From: an uncultured Verrucomicrobiota bacterium
Lineage (GTDB): Bacteria; Verrucomicrobiota; Kiritimatiellia; Kiritimatiellales; Pontiellaceae
Reading direction: 5' to 3'
DNA length: 64,000 bases
NCBI GenBank assembly: GCA_913065005.1
Contig: CAJYAJ010000001.1
Span: 28,561-92,560, forward strand
Translations under genes and position numbers: made by a program
The notes under the pieces: generated by a model
What the model saw: the letters and a program-made list of their open reading frames with translations, nothing else
The model's database searches: none
What the model was told of the DNA's origin: nothing
In this document: positions 52,963 through 62,706 of the stretch, in pieces
Layout of the letters: each line of letters opens with the position of its first letter
Position numbering within the stretch: the stretch's first letter is position 1

Positions 52963-55396
52963 TGCGTGTTAACTCCTCTCGGGTGTAGTTTTGTTTGGGC
53001 GTGTATCCGTTTAAGGGGAGGATACGCTCATGAATGGCATCGATGATCCAGTCGGCTTGTGGGTAGTACTCTTTTTCCATTTCGGCGGCGGGAGAGATCC
53101 AGTTTTTTGCGCCAATCACTACGGGGGGTGCATCGAGGTGGTCGAAGCAGAGGGTGGTGAGGTTGGAGGCGATGGTGTGCAGGGCGGAGCCTCGTTCGAC
53201 GGCATCTGAAGCTAATACTACGCGTCCTGTTTTTCGGATTGATTCGATCAATACGTCGTAGTTGAGGGGGTTGACGAAGCGGAGATCAATGACTTCAACA
53301 TCGAGTCCATAGGTCTGTTTGAGTTCGTCTGCTGCGGGTATGCCGCTGTAGAGTACGGGTCCGAGTGTGACGAGAGTTAGGTCGGTTCCTTCGCGGCGCA
53401 CGATGGGTTGTCCTTCTTCGGTTTCGTAATAGCCTTCTGGAACGCCTGCGGTTTCAAACTGTTCTCCGATCCCGTATGTTTTTTGGGATTCAAAAAAGAC
53501 AACTGGATCGGTTCCGTTTAGAGCGAGGTTGAGCATGCCTTTCGCGTCGGTGGGTGTGGCAGGATAGAATACTTTGAGCCCGGGTATGTGGGCCACGAGT
53601 GCGGTCCAGTCTTGCGAGTGTTGGGCACCGTATTTGTTGCCGACGGAGACGCGAAGTACGAGGGGCATATTGAGAATGCCGGCCGACATCGATTGCCATT
53701 TTGCCATTTGGTTGAAAATTTCGTCTCCGGCTCGACCCATAAAGTCGCAGTACATGAGTTCGGCGCAGACGCGGCCTCCGCTCATGGCATATCCGCAGGC
53801 GGTGCCAACAATGGCGGCTTCGGAGATGGGGGAGTTGAAGAGGCGGTGGTAGGGGATGGATTCGGTTAATCCGCGGTAGCAGGCAAAGGCGCCGCCCCAG
53901 TCACGATTTTCTTCGCCGTAGGCGATGAAGGTGGGATCGGTGTGGAAGCGGTGTAGCATGGCTTCAAAGATGCCGTCGCGGTAGGTGTAGATTTTATTTG
54001 CGGAAAAGGGTTTTCCGCTTGAGTCAAAGGCGTAGCGCTCTTTGCGTGCGAGTTGGTTGTTGCGGGGGTTCTCTTCGCGGGCTAGGAGTACCTCTGGTTC
54101 GCGGTCATCCATTTTTTCGACGGACTGATTCGAAAACATAACGGATTCGATGAGGTTGATATCGGAGTAGGGCGAGCGTTCGGTATCGGTTGCAAGCTCA
54201 AGAGTTCGTCTGATTTTTGCGGTGGTGTTTTTTTGTAGTGCTTCGAGTTGTTCGGTTGTGAGAGCTCCGTTTTCGATGAGGTAGGCTCCGTAGCTTTTAA
54301 CGCAATCGACTTCTTCCCAGAGCTCCATCTCTTCTTTGGAGCGATAGGAGGAGGCATCGGAGGGCGAGTGTCCGGACATGCGGTAGGTGACGATGTCGAG
54401 GAAGGCGGGTCCTTTGCCGGAGGCGAGAATTTCTTTTTTGCGTTGCGTGGCGTCTGCCACGGCAAGTGGATTATAGCCATCTACCCGTTCGGCGTGCATT
54501 TGGTCAGGATTAATACCTGCGCCTACCCGAGCGGCCATATCGAAGCCCATGGTTTCGCCGGCGGTTTGTCCTCCCATGCCGTAGTGATTATTCATGATGT
54601 TGAAGAGAACGGGGGGGCGGCCAAACGAGTCGTCCCAGAGATCGTTAAATTGATCCATTGATGCGAAGGAGAAACTTTCCCAAACGGGTCCGCAACCCAG
54701 TGAAGCGTCACCGATGTTGGCAATGACCATGCCGGGCTTTCGGTTGATCAGTTTGAAGAGCGCTGAGCCGAGAGCGATATCAGCCGAACCCCCGACGAGG
54801 GCGTTGTTGGGCATGGAGCCAAATGGAATAAAAAAGGCATGCATGGAGCCGCCGAGCCCGCGGTTAAACCCTGTGTCGCGAGCAAAAATTTCAGCCAGTG
54901 TGCCGTAAAGGACGAATGCTTCTGCTTGTTCTCGCGTGGTGGCATGCGCTTCGTCCTTAATGGCATTGAAGGTGGCGCCATCGAAGAAGGTCTCCATGAT
55001 GGTGGTTAAACTTTGATCGTCGAGTTGATGAATGGCAGAAAAGCATTTGGCAAGAATTTCGCCGTGGGAGCGGTGTGAGCCGAAGATAAAATCTTCCGGT
55101 GAGAGGTGTACGGCTTGACCGACTGCGGCCGCTTCTTGGCCAATGGAGAGGTGGGCGGGGCCGGGGTGGTTGTATTCGACTCCTTCGTAAGCACCTTGGG
55201 TTTTGATCAAATTAAGCATGGTTTCAAATTCACGAATGATCAGCATATCTTCATAGATGCGAATGAGTCGTTCTTTACCGTGGGTTTTGAGCTCTTTTTT
55301 AAAGTTAGATTGATATTGGTTAGCTGGAATCGGCTGAAAGGTAATTTCACTCGATTGACGGGTCTTTTTAGGATCAATAATTTGTTTTTTTGGCAT
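52943..55396 (-). CDS. Fused alpha/beta E1 component of a 2-oxoacid/acetoin-type dehydrogenase complex (TPP-dependent)
   Basis: 817 aa; TPP motif [19 protein letters not shown]...NNHYGMGGQ in the alpha half; transketolase-like beta half [71 protein letters not shown]. Confidence 0.9.
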   Translation of the reverse strand: MPKKQIIDPKKTRQSSEITFQPIPANQYQSNFKKELKTHGKERLIRIYEDMLIIREFETMLNLIKTQGAYEGVEYNHPGPAHLSIGQEAAAVGQAVHLSPEDFIFGSHRSHGEILAKCFSAIHQLDDQSLTTIMETFFDGATFNAIKDEAHATTREQAEAFVLYGTLAEIFARDTGFNRGLGGSMHAFFIPFGSMPNNALVGGSADIALGSALFKLINRKPGMVIANIGDASLGCGPVWESFSFASMDQFNDLWDDSFGRPPVLFNIMNNHYGMGGQTAGETMGFDMAARVGAGINPDQMHAERVDGYNPLAVADATQRKKEILASGKGPAFLDIVTYRMSGHSPSDASSYRSKEEMELWEEVDCVKSYGAYLIENGALTTEQLEALQKNTTAKIRRTLELATDTERSPYSDINLIESVMFSNQSVEKMDDREPEVLLAREENPRNNQLARKERYAFDSSGKPFSANKIYTYRDGIFEAMLHRFHTDPTFIAYGEENRDWGGAFACYRGLTESIPYHRLFNSPISEAAIVGTACGYAMSGGRVCAELMYCDFMGRAGDEIFNQMAKWQSMSAGILNMPLVLRVSVGNKYGAQHSQDWTALVAHIPGLKVFYPATPTDAKGMLNLALNGTDPVVFFESQKTYGIGEQFETAGVPEGYYETEEGQPIVRREGTDLTLVTLGPVLYSGIPAADELKQTYGLDVEVIDLRFVNPLNYDVLIESIRKTGRVVLASDAVERGSALHTIASNLTTLCFDHLDAPPVVIGAKNWISPAAEMEKEYYPQADWIIDAIHERILPLNGYTPKQNYTREELTRIANLGV

Positions 55397-55415
55397 GGTT
55401 TATCGCTTCTTTCTT

Positions 55416-56657
55416 TTAATAAAGGGTTTCAAGTAGAGTGAGTTCGATGTTGCTTATCTTTTCACGTAGATGAGCGATGAAGCGTGCTGCGGGTGCTCCG
55501 TCGGCGGCGCAATGGTCAAAGGTGAGTGAGAGTCCCATGTGGGGAATAAATTCAGTTTCAGATCCGTTCATGATGGGTTTTGGCTGAATAGCGCATACGC
55601 CCAGAATAGCTACTTCGGGGGCATTCAAAACGGGGGTAAAACTTTCAATACCCATGGCGCCGAGGTTCGTGACGGTGAAGGTGCCACCTGTTAAATCATC
55701 GGGATCGATCGCTCCTTCGATGCAGTTGCTAGCGAGTCGTTTGGCTTCGGCTGAGAGTTCGAGGAGTGAGAGGGTGTTTGCCTTTTTTATGACGGGAACC
55801 ATTAGCCCGCGTGGGGTATCGACAGCAAATCCGAGGTGAATATTTTCGTATTGGATGCTTCGATCCCCTGCCCAGTGAGCGTTGAGCTCGGGGAAGGCGT
55901 TAAGGGCTTTGACTGTGGCATATAGAACGGTGTCGTTGATGCTAACTTTACCAAATTTTTCTTGGCGTTCGGGTTGTTTGCAAAGCTGTCTAAAGCGAAG
56001 GATAGAGCGTGCGTCTACCGAACTATTTAAGGTGAGCTGTGCGGTGGTTTGGAGTGAGTTGAGCATGCGCTCCGCAACTACTTTACGGATGCCTTTGGCT
56101 GGAATCTCAGTTTGCTCGCCTAGATCTCCGGGAGGTAATGGTGCCGTTTTCTGCGGGGTGGGTTTGGCTGCGAGCACATCTTGTTCGATAACCCTTCCAT
56201 GGGGGCCGCTTCCGGTTAGTTGCGTGATATCTATGCTTCGTTGAGCAGCGGTTGTGCGTGCACGGGGTGAGCTGATGAATTCAGATGCATTCGATGAGTT
56301 TGTTGTGGCGGGGATTGAGGGTTTTGGCGGTTGACTCTGGGTGAAGTCTGGAGCGGATGTTGCGTCTGCATCTGGCTCGGGCTGCGCGGAAGCGTTTTTC
56401 CAGGCAGAAACATCTTCTCCATTTTCACCTACAATGGCGATGGGTTTAAGCACCTCTACGTCGGCATCGGCTTCATGCAGGATGGCTAGTAATTCGCCGG
56501 TTGCGGTTGATTCCACTTCAAAGGTGGCTTTATCGGTTTCGACTTCACAGAGAATATCGCCTTCTGTAATCGGATCGCCTTCTTGTTTTTTCCATTCGAT
56601 GATGATGCATGATTCAACGGATTGTCCTTGGCGGGGCATAAGAATTTCGGAGGCCAT
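55416..56657 (-). CDS. Dihydrolipoamide acyltransferase (E2) of a 2-oxoacid/acetoin-type dehydrogenase complex
   Basis: 413 aa; lipoyl domain (CEVETDKATFEVESTATGEL), E3-binding-like domain (ISSPRARTTAAQRSIDITQLTGSGPHGRVIEQDV), catalytic domain ending LSLTFDHCAADGAPAARFIAHLREKI. Confidence 0.92.
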   Translation of the reverse strand: MASEILMPRQGQSVESCIIIEWKKQEGDPITEGDILCEVETDKATFEVESTATGELLAILHEADADVEVLKPIAIVGENGEDVSAWKNASAQPEPDADATSAPDFTQSQPPKPSIPATTNSSNASEFISSPRARTTAAQRSIDITQLTGSGPHGRVIEQDVLAAKPTPQKTAPLPPGDLGEQTEIPAKGIRKVVAERMLNSLQTTAQLTLNSSVDARSILRFRQLCKQPERQEKFGKVSINDTVLYATVKALNAFPELNAHWAGDRSIQYENIHLGFAVDTPRGLMVPVIKKANTLSLLELSAEAKRLASNCIEGAIDPDDLTGGTFTVTNLGAMGIESFTPVLNAPEVAILGVCAIQPKPIMNGSETEFIPHMGLSLTFDHCAADGAPAARFIAHLREKISNIELTLLETLY

Positions 56658-56670
56658 AATCTATTTCCTG

Positions 56671-57429
56671 TTATGTGGTTTTAATAACGCGAACACGTGC
56701 TTTTTGGAGCGCTTGTTCTTCGGCGGCGGGAAGGTGGGAGTCTGTAATTAAAATATCGGCATCCGTGTAGGGAATAATGCGTGCAAACCCGGGGGAGTTA
56801 AATTTTTCTGAATCGGAGAGGACGATGACTTCGTCGGCTTGTTGTGCCATTTTTCGAACGAGCTCGGCGCTTTCAAGAAAGTGAGCGGTGAAGCCTTGTT
56901 TTTCAGAGGCACCATCGATGCCGATGAATGCTTTGGAGACATGAAATTGATCTAGAGAAGCCATAGCCATCGGGCCAATCATGCCTTCTTCAGAGGGGCG
57001 GAACTCTCCGCCAATGAGGGTGATGCGAACTTGCATGTTAATGCGTGCAAAGCTGAGTAGGAGGGTGTTATTGGTGACAATATGAACATCTTTTTTGCCG
57101 ATAAGATATTTTGCAATGAGGGCGGTGGAGGTTCCGGCTGTAACGATTACGGTTTCTCCATCATCAATAAGGCTGGCGGCGGTTTGAGCGATGGCTGATT
57201 TTTCTTCTCGCTTGGTTTGCATGCGTTTCATGAGTTTTGGATGGCGGGAAGGTACAGCACCACCGTGGGTGCGGATGAGAAGCCCTTCGCTTTCCAATGC
57301 GGCTAAATCGGAGCGGGCGGTAACGACGGTTACCCCGAGTTTTTCAGAAATTTTTGTTACGCTGACACTGTTTTCATCGGTCAGCATTTGTAAAATTTTC
57401 TCTTTTCGATCTACGATGCTCGCTTGCAA
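56671..57429 (-). CDS. DeoR-family transcriptional regulator
   Basis: 252 aa; RKEKILQMLTDENSVSVTKISEKLGVTVVTARSDLAALESEGLLIRTHGGAV; sugar-phosphate sensor-like GIDGASEKQGFTAHFLESAELVRKM. Confidence 0.93.
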   Translation of the reverse strand: MQASIVDRKEKILQMLTDENSVSVTKISEKLGVTVVTARSDLAALESEGLLIRTHGGAVPSRHPKLMKRMQTKREEKSAIAQTAASLIDDGETVIVTAGTSTALIAKYLIGKKDVHIVTNNTLLLSFARINMQVRITLIGGEFRPSEEGMIGPMAMASLDQFHVSKAFIGIDGASEKQGFTAHFLESAELVRKMAQQADEVIVLSDSEKFNSPGFARIIPYTDADILITDSHLPAAEEQALQKARVRVIKTT

Positions 57430-57476
57430 ATTATTTCCTTTTTACTTTCGATATACTTTCTTATTACCTTTTTTTA

Positions 57477-57501
57477 ATGAATATAAAAGGTTTTTATTCA
57501 T
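57477..57501. promoter_or_regulatory. Imperfect palindrome upstream of deoR (candidate operator)
   Basis: ATGAATA-taaaaggtttt-TATTCAT: 7-bp outer arms with AAAA/TTTT inner arms, 48 bp upstream of the DeoR start. Confidence 0.35.
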
Positions 57502-57625
57502 CAAATTAAAGCCTTTAGGGAGAGGGGGTTTATCGGATATTTCAAGTATATGAGGGCATTTATGCGGGTTTTATGATGGATCGGATCGGGATGAAGTGCG
57601 TTATTTCTTTGAGATTAAGCCGATG

Positions 57626-58426
57626 CTAGAAGTCGGGGTTTTGAGTTGTAAATCGATCTTCGACTTGCGGGAGGTGTGGAGTTAGTTGAGATCGAAGATA
57701 GGACTGATTTTTTCGATGTGCATTGCGACGCAGGGCGAGCAAGAGGCTGCTCAGTGTGATGAAGCCGACGGTGTGTGGCTCGGGAATAAGTGCTACGGAG
57801 TCGATATAGACATCTCCATAATGGTCTTGAGCCACGGCACTGAATGCGCTGCCTTGAGATATAATTCTGATTGCGGCTACATCCGTGAAAACGTCATTGA
57901 AAGATCCGGAACCAGGAGATCCATTTTCCATGGCACTGGATGCTTTGACCATGGTATTTGAATTGAGATCAAAATTCATCAATGACCATCCATCGTTATT
58001 TTGAACGACTCGTAAATTATCGGATACAAACCAAGTTCCTGACATCGGGTTTCTTGTATTCCCTATCGCTATTCTGAAGTATAAAGGATCACCAAGTCCG
58101 GCATTCCGTGCATAAAAACGTATGCTGGTAACGCCTTTTGAGGAATAATTTCCGGTCCAGCTTTCTTGATCATTCCAAACGATAACTCCTCTTTTAGGGT
58201 TAGTTCCTATGGGGTCTAGATACAGATATGGGTTATTGATGCTTAATCCATTTGCATTAGTTGTTGTAACCCAGAGCCCTTGTCCATGATTCCACCCATC
58301 TGTTCCTTGAGAAAAATCGGCAGTTACAATAGATGAATGAGCTATGTGAACTAAAAACAATAGGAGCGGGAGGCTATGGAGGATAACTTTATGCACTGAT
58401 ATAATAACTTCCACTCGGGTTCCCAT
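57626..58426 (-). CDS. PEP-CTERM-sorted secreted protein
   Basis: Start near 58426 (MGTRVEVIISVHKVILHSLPLLLFLVHIAHSSIVTADFSQGTDGW); C-terminal IPEPHTVGFITLSSLLLALRRNAHRK. Confidence 0.7.
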   Translation of the reverse strand: MGTRVEVIISVHKVILHSLPLLLFLVHIAHSSIVTADFSQGTDGWNHGQGLWVTTTNANGLSINNPYLYLDPIGTNPKRGVIVWNDQESWTGNYSSKGVTSIRFYARNAGLGDPLYFRIAIGNTRNPMSGTWFVSDNLRVVQNNDGWSLMNFDLNSNTMVKASSAMENGSPGSGSFNDVFTDVAAIRIISQGSAFSAVAQDHYGDVYIDSVALIPEPHTVGFITLSSLLLALRRNAHRKNQSYLRSQLTPHLPQVEDRFTTQNPDF

Positions 58427-59978
58427 CAAGCATGCCCAATGGATACGCGTTCTCTGCGGGGGTAAAGAACTTTTCGCAATTTGGAAAAATAAAAGGTAGG
58501 TCTGCTGAATCAACCCCAAACCATGAAGAGAGTTCACTGAGATATGCATCTGCCGACGTAGTAGGCAAAACGCGCCCGCGAGCTTTATCCAAATGTTTAT
58601 CTAGGTCTAAGCCGTTGTTGATGGGATCTAGCACGGGGTAGGAACCATAAATTTTTCCGCCTTTGAGGGGACCTCCTAAGGTGACGTCGGTATTTCGTCC
58701 GCCTCCCATAACAAATGCGTTACCACCCCATGCATGATCAGAACCTTGTCCATTCGAGGTAAGGGTTCTGCCGAAGTCAGAAATAGTAAATAGAATAACT
58801 TCGTCTTGTAGATTTGCGGCGGTTAATTCGTTCCAGAAGTATTCGATGGCTTCGTTAATTTCATAAAAAAGGCCGTCTGCACCATCTTCTAGATTGCCGT
58901 TGTAGTTAGGGTTAGAAGCATAGGCGATGCCTCCTTGAGCGTTTAATAACTCATTGTGATGATCCCAACCGCCTCGTTCGACAAAGAATAGTTGTCGATT
59001 CATGCCTAAATGATTTTTGCCCGCTTTTATCGATTTGATGACGCCGGCAAATTGTTCGGCCGTTTTATTTTTCGAAGAACTAGTTGTATTGGGTGCAGTG
59101 GCATTTAGGGATGCAAGGTCGAATGCTTCTCCAAACTCTTCGGCCAATCGAATCGCATTTTTTTGTTTCTGAGCATAGGTGTTTTCAAACATATTTGGGT
59201 ATACGTCTGTCATAATGCTGTTCACAGCATTGGATAGAATGCCATCATAATTACGCAGTAGACTCGGCCCCCCGGGTGAGGTTACATACGGTTCTGTGTA
59301 GAATCCGGTCTGGAATGTATTGTTGCCCGCCATTGAAATATTCATTCCAACTTTTCCGTTTATATTTGCTTGAGTGAAGATATCCGCGATCCGTCCTCCC
59401 CATCCTTTTGGAGTGGCTCCACGAGTTTGTGGTCTGAGTGTTTGCCAATGCATCTGATGGTCGGGATGAGAAAAGAGACCGAGCGGGAGGTTTGCGCTAC
59501 CTTGTTGATAGCTAGTTATGGTCGTCGGTTCGATAAGGGAGCCTACATTCGCTACAAAGGCAAGGTCGCCCGCATCAAAACGAGTCTTTAAGAACGGTAG
59601 ACGGGGATGAACAGAGTAACGGTTGGCAGGTTGGCCTTGGACTGCTTTTAATCGCGTAGCCAGTAAAGCATTCCGGTCGATTGCAAGTCCTGTACCTAAT
59701 GATGAATCCTTAAAGCCATTAGCATCTGTTCCAACACCTCCTCGCGCTGCTGCATATCCATCATATCCATCAATGCCGCCGTTTTGCTGTGAGTAGGGTA
59801 TTAACATATTAAAGGAGTCGTTTCCTCCGTTTAGAAACAGACAAACCATGGCTTTATATCCATCCGTATTCATGGCTGCACCGGCGGTCATCCGCATGGT
59901 GCAGAGGGTGGAATAGAGGGATGCCATACCGATGGCGGAACAGTTTTTTTGAAGAAAAGAGCGTCGGTTTGAGTTCAT
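58389..59978 (-). CDS. DUF1501 domain protein
   Basis: 529 aa; RRSFLQKNCSAIGMASLYS signal, VCLFLNGGNDSFNMLIPY, FFVERGGWDHHNELL, FTISDFGRTLTSNGQGSDHAWGGNAFVMGG. Confidence 0.93.
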   Translation of the reverse strand: MNSNRRSFLQKNCSAIGMASLYSTLCTMRMTAGAAMNTDGYKAMVCLFLNGGNDSFNMLIPYSQQNGGIDGYDGYAAARGGVGTDANGFKDSSLGTGLAIDRNALLATRLKAVQGQPANRYSVHPRLPFLKTRFDAGDLAFVANVGSLIEPTTITSYQQGSANLPLGLFSHPDHQMHWQTLRPQTRGATPKGWGGRIADIFTQANINGKVGMNISMAGNNTFQTGFYTEPYVTSPGGPSLLRNYDGILSNAVNSIMTDVYPNMFENTYAQKQKNAIRLAEEFGEAFDLASLNATAPNTTSSSKNKTAEQFAGVIKSIKAGKNHLGMNRQLFFVERGGWDHHNELLNAQGGIAYASNPNYNGNLEDGADGLFYEINEAIEYFWNELTAANLQDEVILFTISDFGRTLTSNGQGSDHAWGGNAFVMGGGRNTDVTLGGPLKGGKIYGSYPVLDPINNGLDLDKHLDKARGRVLPTTSADAYLSELSSWFGVDSADLPFIFPNCEKFFTPAENAYPLGMLDGNPSGSYYISA

Positions 59979-59988
59979 ATCTAGGCTC

Positions 59989-62295
59989 CTAATAGAGTGA
60001 ATTAAATTCAGGGGTTAAGCAGAGAAGCCATATGGCGTTCTCTACACGGGTTTTACGTTGTGTTGCATTTCCTGCGGGCAGCGAGTCGATATGGTTTTTG
60101 ATGGTGGTTCGGTTGGCTTGTGTGAGGCGTCCAGCGGTCACTAAGGTGTTTAGTTGGTCTATCAGATCCTCGCTGTCTGCAGCGATATTGATCTGATCTG
60201 TGAGGTCTAGACGGCCCTGAGGATACCATTTTGATCCGATACCAAAATCATCGTCATCTCTTTCAATACCGGTGTAAATCAACCAGTGCAGGGCATTGGG
60301 AAGGCCGATAGATGTTACATCTGTAATAGGCTGAAATTCAGGTGCATTTAAGTTTTCATCTTGAACAGGGCCATTGGGCTGAAAATCAGGTCTGTAAAAA
60401 TTAAATACATTGGGATATTCATAGGGCTCTTGAGCGATCTTAAGATACAGATTGCTAAATGGATAAAGACCATAGGTTTGCAAGGATTCGATTTTAAAGG
60501 CTCTTGCATAACTCATGAATTTGATGAGAGGTTCTCTAAATTTTCCAAATGTTTGGTCTGCTTGAAGTGAAGGAGTGCGGGCTTCTGGATGAAGTAAGAT
60601 CGCGGCTATAACGGCTTCCAAGTTTCCTCGATCTCCAGATTGTCCAAAGGTGTTGCTTCCGCTTGTAAAAACGCCGGTTTTGAATGCCTGAGCCACATCC
60701 GAAATATAGGTGGGAGATGGATTTGATACGGTAAAGCGTTGAATGAGCTGATGAGCCACAAAAGGGGGTGTGTTTGTATGATTAAACAGCTGATCGAGAA
60801 CGTAACCGATATCCTTTCTTATCGCGTCTTCATAACCTGCGCCTCCCCATTGGTTCGTGAATGGTTGATCATATAAATCTATTTTAGGATTATAGTCATG
60901 TCGCCAACTTATGAATCTCATTTCATCAATGTAATTTTGATTTTGGTACTCTTCATAGTTCGGATATGCAGATGTATTAACATAAACAAATTTACTAGGC
61001 TTATCTAGTCCGGTAAAAACTTTGGCAAATTCTGAAACATCCTCATTATCGTAGGTTGGAATTTCTTCGCCGTCGCCATTTCGTTTCAGCGTGCCATCTT
61101 CATTTAATTGCCATAAACCAATGGTGAAAAGTTGCATGACTTCCCGCGCATAGTTTTCATCTGGGAATGAATCGTCTGGGGTGTTGAGTTGATCGCCTGA
61201 TTTGGTATTCAGCTCATAGGTTAGATAATAACCCATTTGAGGATGATAGGTTACTTCGTCAAGAATATCTCTGTAGTTGCCAAAGGCGTTACGTACAAAT
61301 ATATCATAATATGTTACAAATCTTTCAGTGGCTTGCGGGTGCTGTGATCCTTCACGGCCGATAACAAAGATTTGACTTAAGGCCCATGCCATTCGTTGCC
61401 GTAGTTGATCTTCAGCATCGATAGCGATGGTATACCAGATCACTTTCTTCTGATTTTCTATGTTAGATCCGCCCGCATTAGCATCGTTTGGGTTAGATGT
61501 TTTTTGCGCTCCAGTTGAATCCGTATTAGCAAGCCAGTCGTTATAGCGATTTTCCTCTACATAACTCGTGTTCCCCCATGGACTTGTCCAGGTGACAATG
61601 GTAGAAATTTCTCCAAGATTATTCTGATAATTAGGAATGGCATTTACACCAGATCCATTCGGTTGCTGGTTATTCCCACCTGTCCAATAATTGAAGGCGG
61701 GTTGATCTAAATCATCATTATATGCAACCTGATACAGGCTGGTTCCGTTGTTTGTTGCCGCCGGATTTGCAATAAATGCGGGGTTGCTGCGTTCGCGGAA
61801 GTACGCTCGGTGGGAAGTGATGGGAAGGTCAATTTGAGTTTGAATCCAATTTGCATAATCTGTGTATGGCGAATCATTCAGGTTCGAGTTATTTATGCCG
61901 AGGAAGTTAGTTATCGTATCAAGAGTTGGTCCAAATGTAGTTTGTTGCAAAAAACGCGAAATGGAGTTTGTGTTGTTGAGCGATTGAACGGAGTTGGTGG
62001 ACAGTCGGTAATAGACTTGTGGATGGTTTAAATTGCGTTCATGCATCGCCGTGCCGTTGACGTTCGTGATGGTTTCGGTATGGGGAAAAGTGTTTTGCCA
62101 AGTTGTTCCGAAATTACGTGCAACGGATTGCCAGTCGGTGAGGTTGGTTGACCATTCGACGATTTGATAGGTATTGGAGGAAGATGAGGTGGGTAAAAAA
62201 ACTTGAAATTTGTCGTTTTGAATACTGGTTTGGAGACCGTATGTCGTGCATACGAGTGCGAATAATCCAAAGATCATTAGTAGGTGTGTTTTCAT
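59989..62295 (-). CDS. DUF1800 domain protein
   Basis: 768 aa; SISRFLQQTTFGPT, MAWALSQIFVIG, DEVTYHPQMGYYLTYELN, DENYAREVMQLFTIGLWQLNEDGT, VAHQLIQRFTVSNPSPTYI. Confidence 0.93.
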   Translation of the reverse strand: MKTHLLMIFGLFALVCTTYGLQTSIQNDKFQVFLPTSSSSNTYQIVEWSTNLTDWQSVARNFGTTWQNTFPHTETITNVNGTAMHERNLNHPQVYYRLSTNSVQSLNNTNSISRFLQQTTFGPTLDTITNFLGINNSNLNDSPYTDYANWIQTQIDLPITSHRAYFRERSNPAFIANPAATNNGTSLYQVAYNDDLDQPAFNYWTGGNNQQPNGSGVNAIPNYQNNLGEISTIVTWTSPWGNTSYVEENRYNDWLANTDSTGAQKTSNPNDANAGGSNIENQKKVIWYTIAIDAEDQLRQRMAWALSQIFVIGREGSQHPQATERFVTYYDIFVRNAFGNYRDILDEVTYHPQMGYYLTYELNTKSGDQLNTPDDSFPDENYAREVMQLFTIGLWQLNEDGTLKRNGDGEEIPTYDNEDVSEFAKVFTGLDKPSKFVYVNTSAYPNYEEYQNQNYIDEMRFISWRHDYNPKIDLYDQPFTNQWGGAGYEDAIRKDIGYVLDQLFNHTNTPPFVAHQLIQRFTVSNPSPTYISDVAQAFKTGVFTSGSNTFGQSGDRGNLEAVIAAILLHPEARTPSLQADQTFGKFREPLIKFMSYARAFKIESLQTYGLYPFSNLYLKIAQEPYEYPNVFNFYRPDFQPNGPVQDENLNAPEFQPITDVTSIGLPNALHWLIYTGIERDDDDFGIGSKWYPQGRLDLTDQINIAADSEDLIDQLNTLVTAGRLTQANRTTIKNHIDSLPAGNATQRKTRVENAIWLLCLTPEFNSLY

Positions 62296-62706
62296 AAACG
62301 CCTCTTTCTAAACATGAGTATTATTTGGTGATTTAGGTCTAATTGTCAAATGAATATGGGGATCACTGAGCATAGATTATTTGCAGCTATTTTAGGTTTA
62401 ATAGAGACGTTTCGAATGGTCTGTTTTATTATTTTTATGTAATTTTTTTTATAAAACACATTGGGCTCTCGATGCATCGTTCTTCTATATATGCTTGTCA
62501 GTATCGCAGACTGGAAAAATAAGCGTAACCGTCGATGAGGCAATTTGGTATGCGGATTTTACACATGGGTAAAATTATAAAAATACAAGAAATCGTGGCT
62601 CGAGGGGCGTCCTTTAGTAAATAATTAGAATTGATATCAAAGGAAGCATTTATTTTCCTGCTGAAGCATTTCATTATTATTGAGCTATTTTTAAGGAGGG
62701 GACGTT

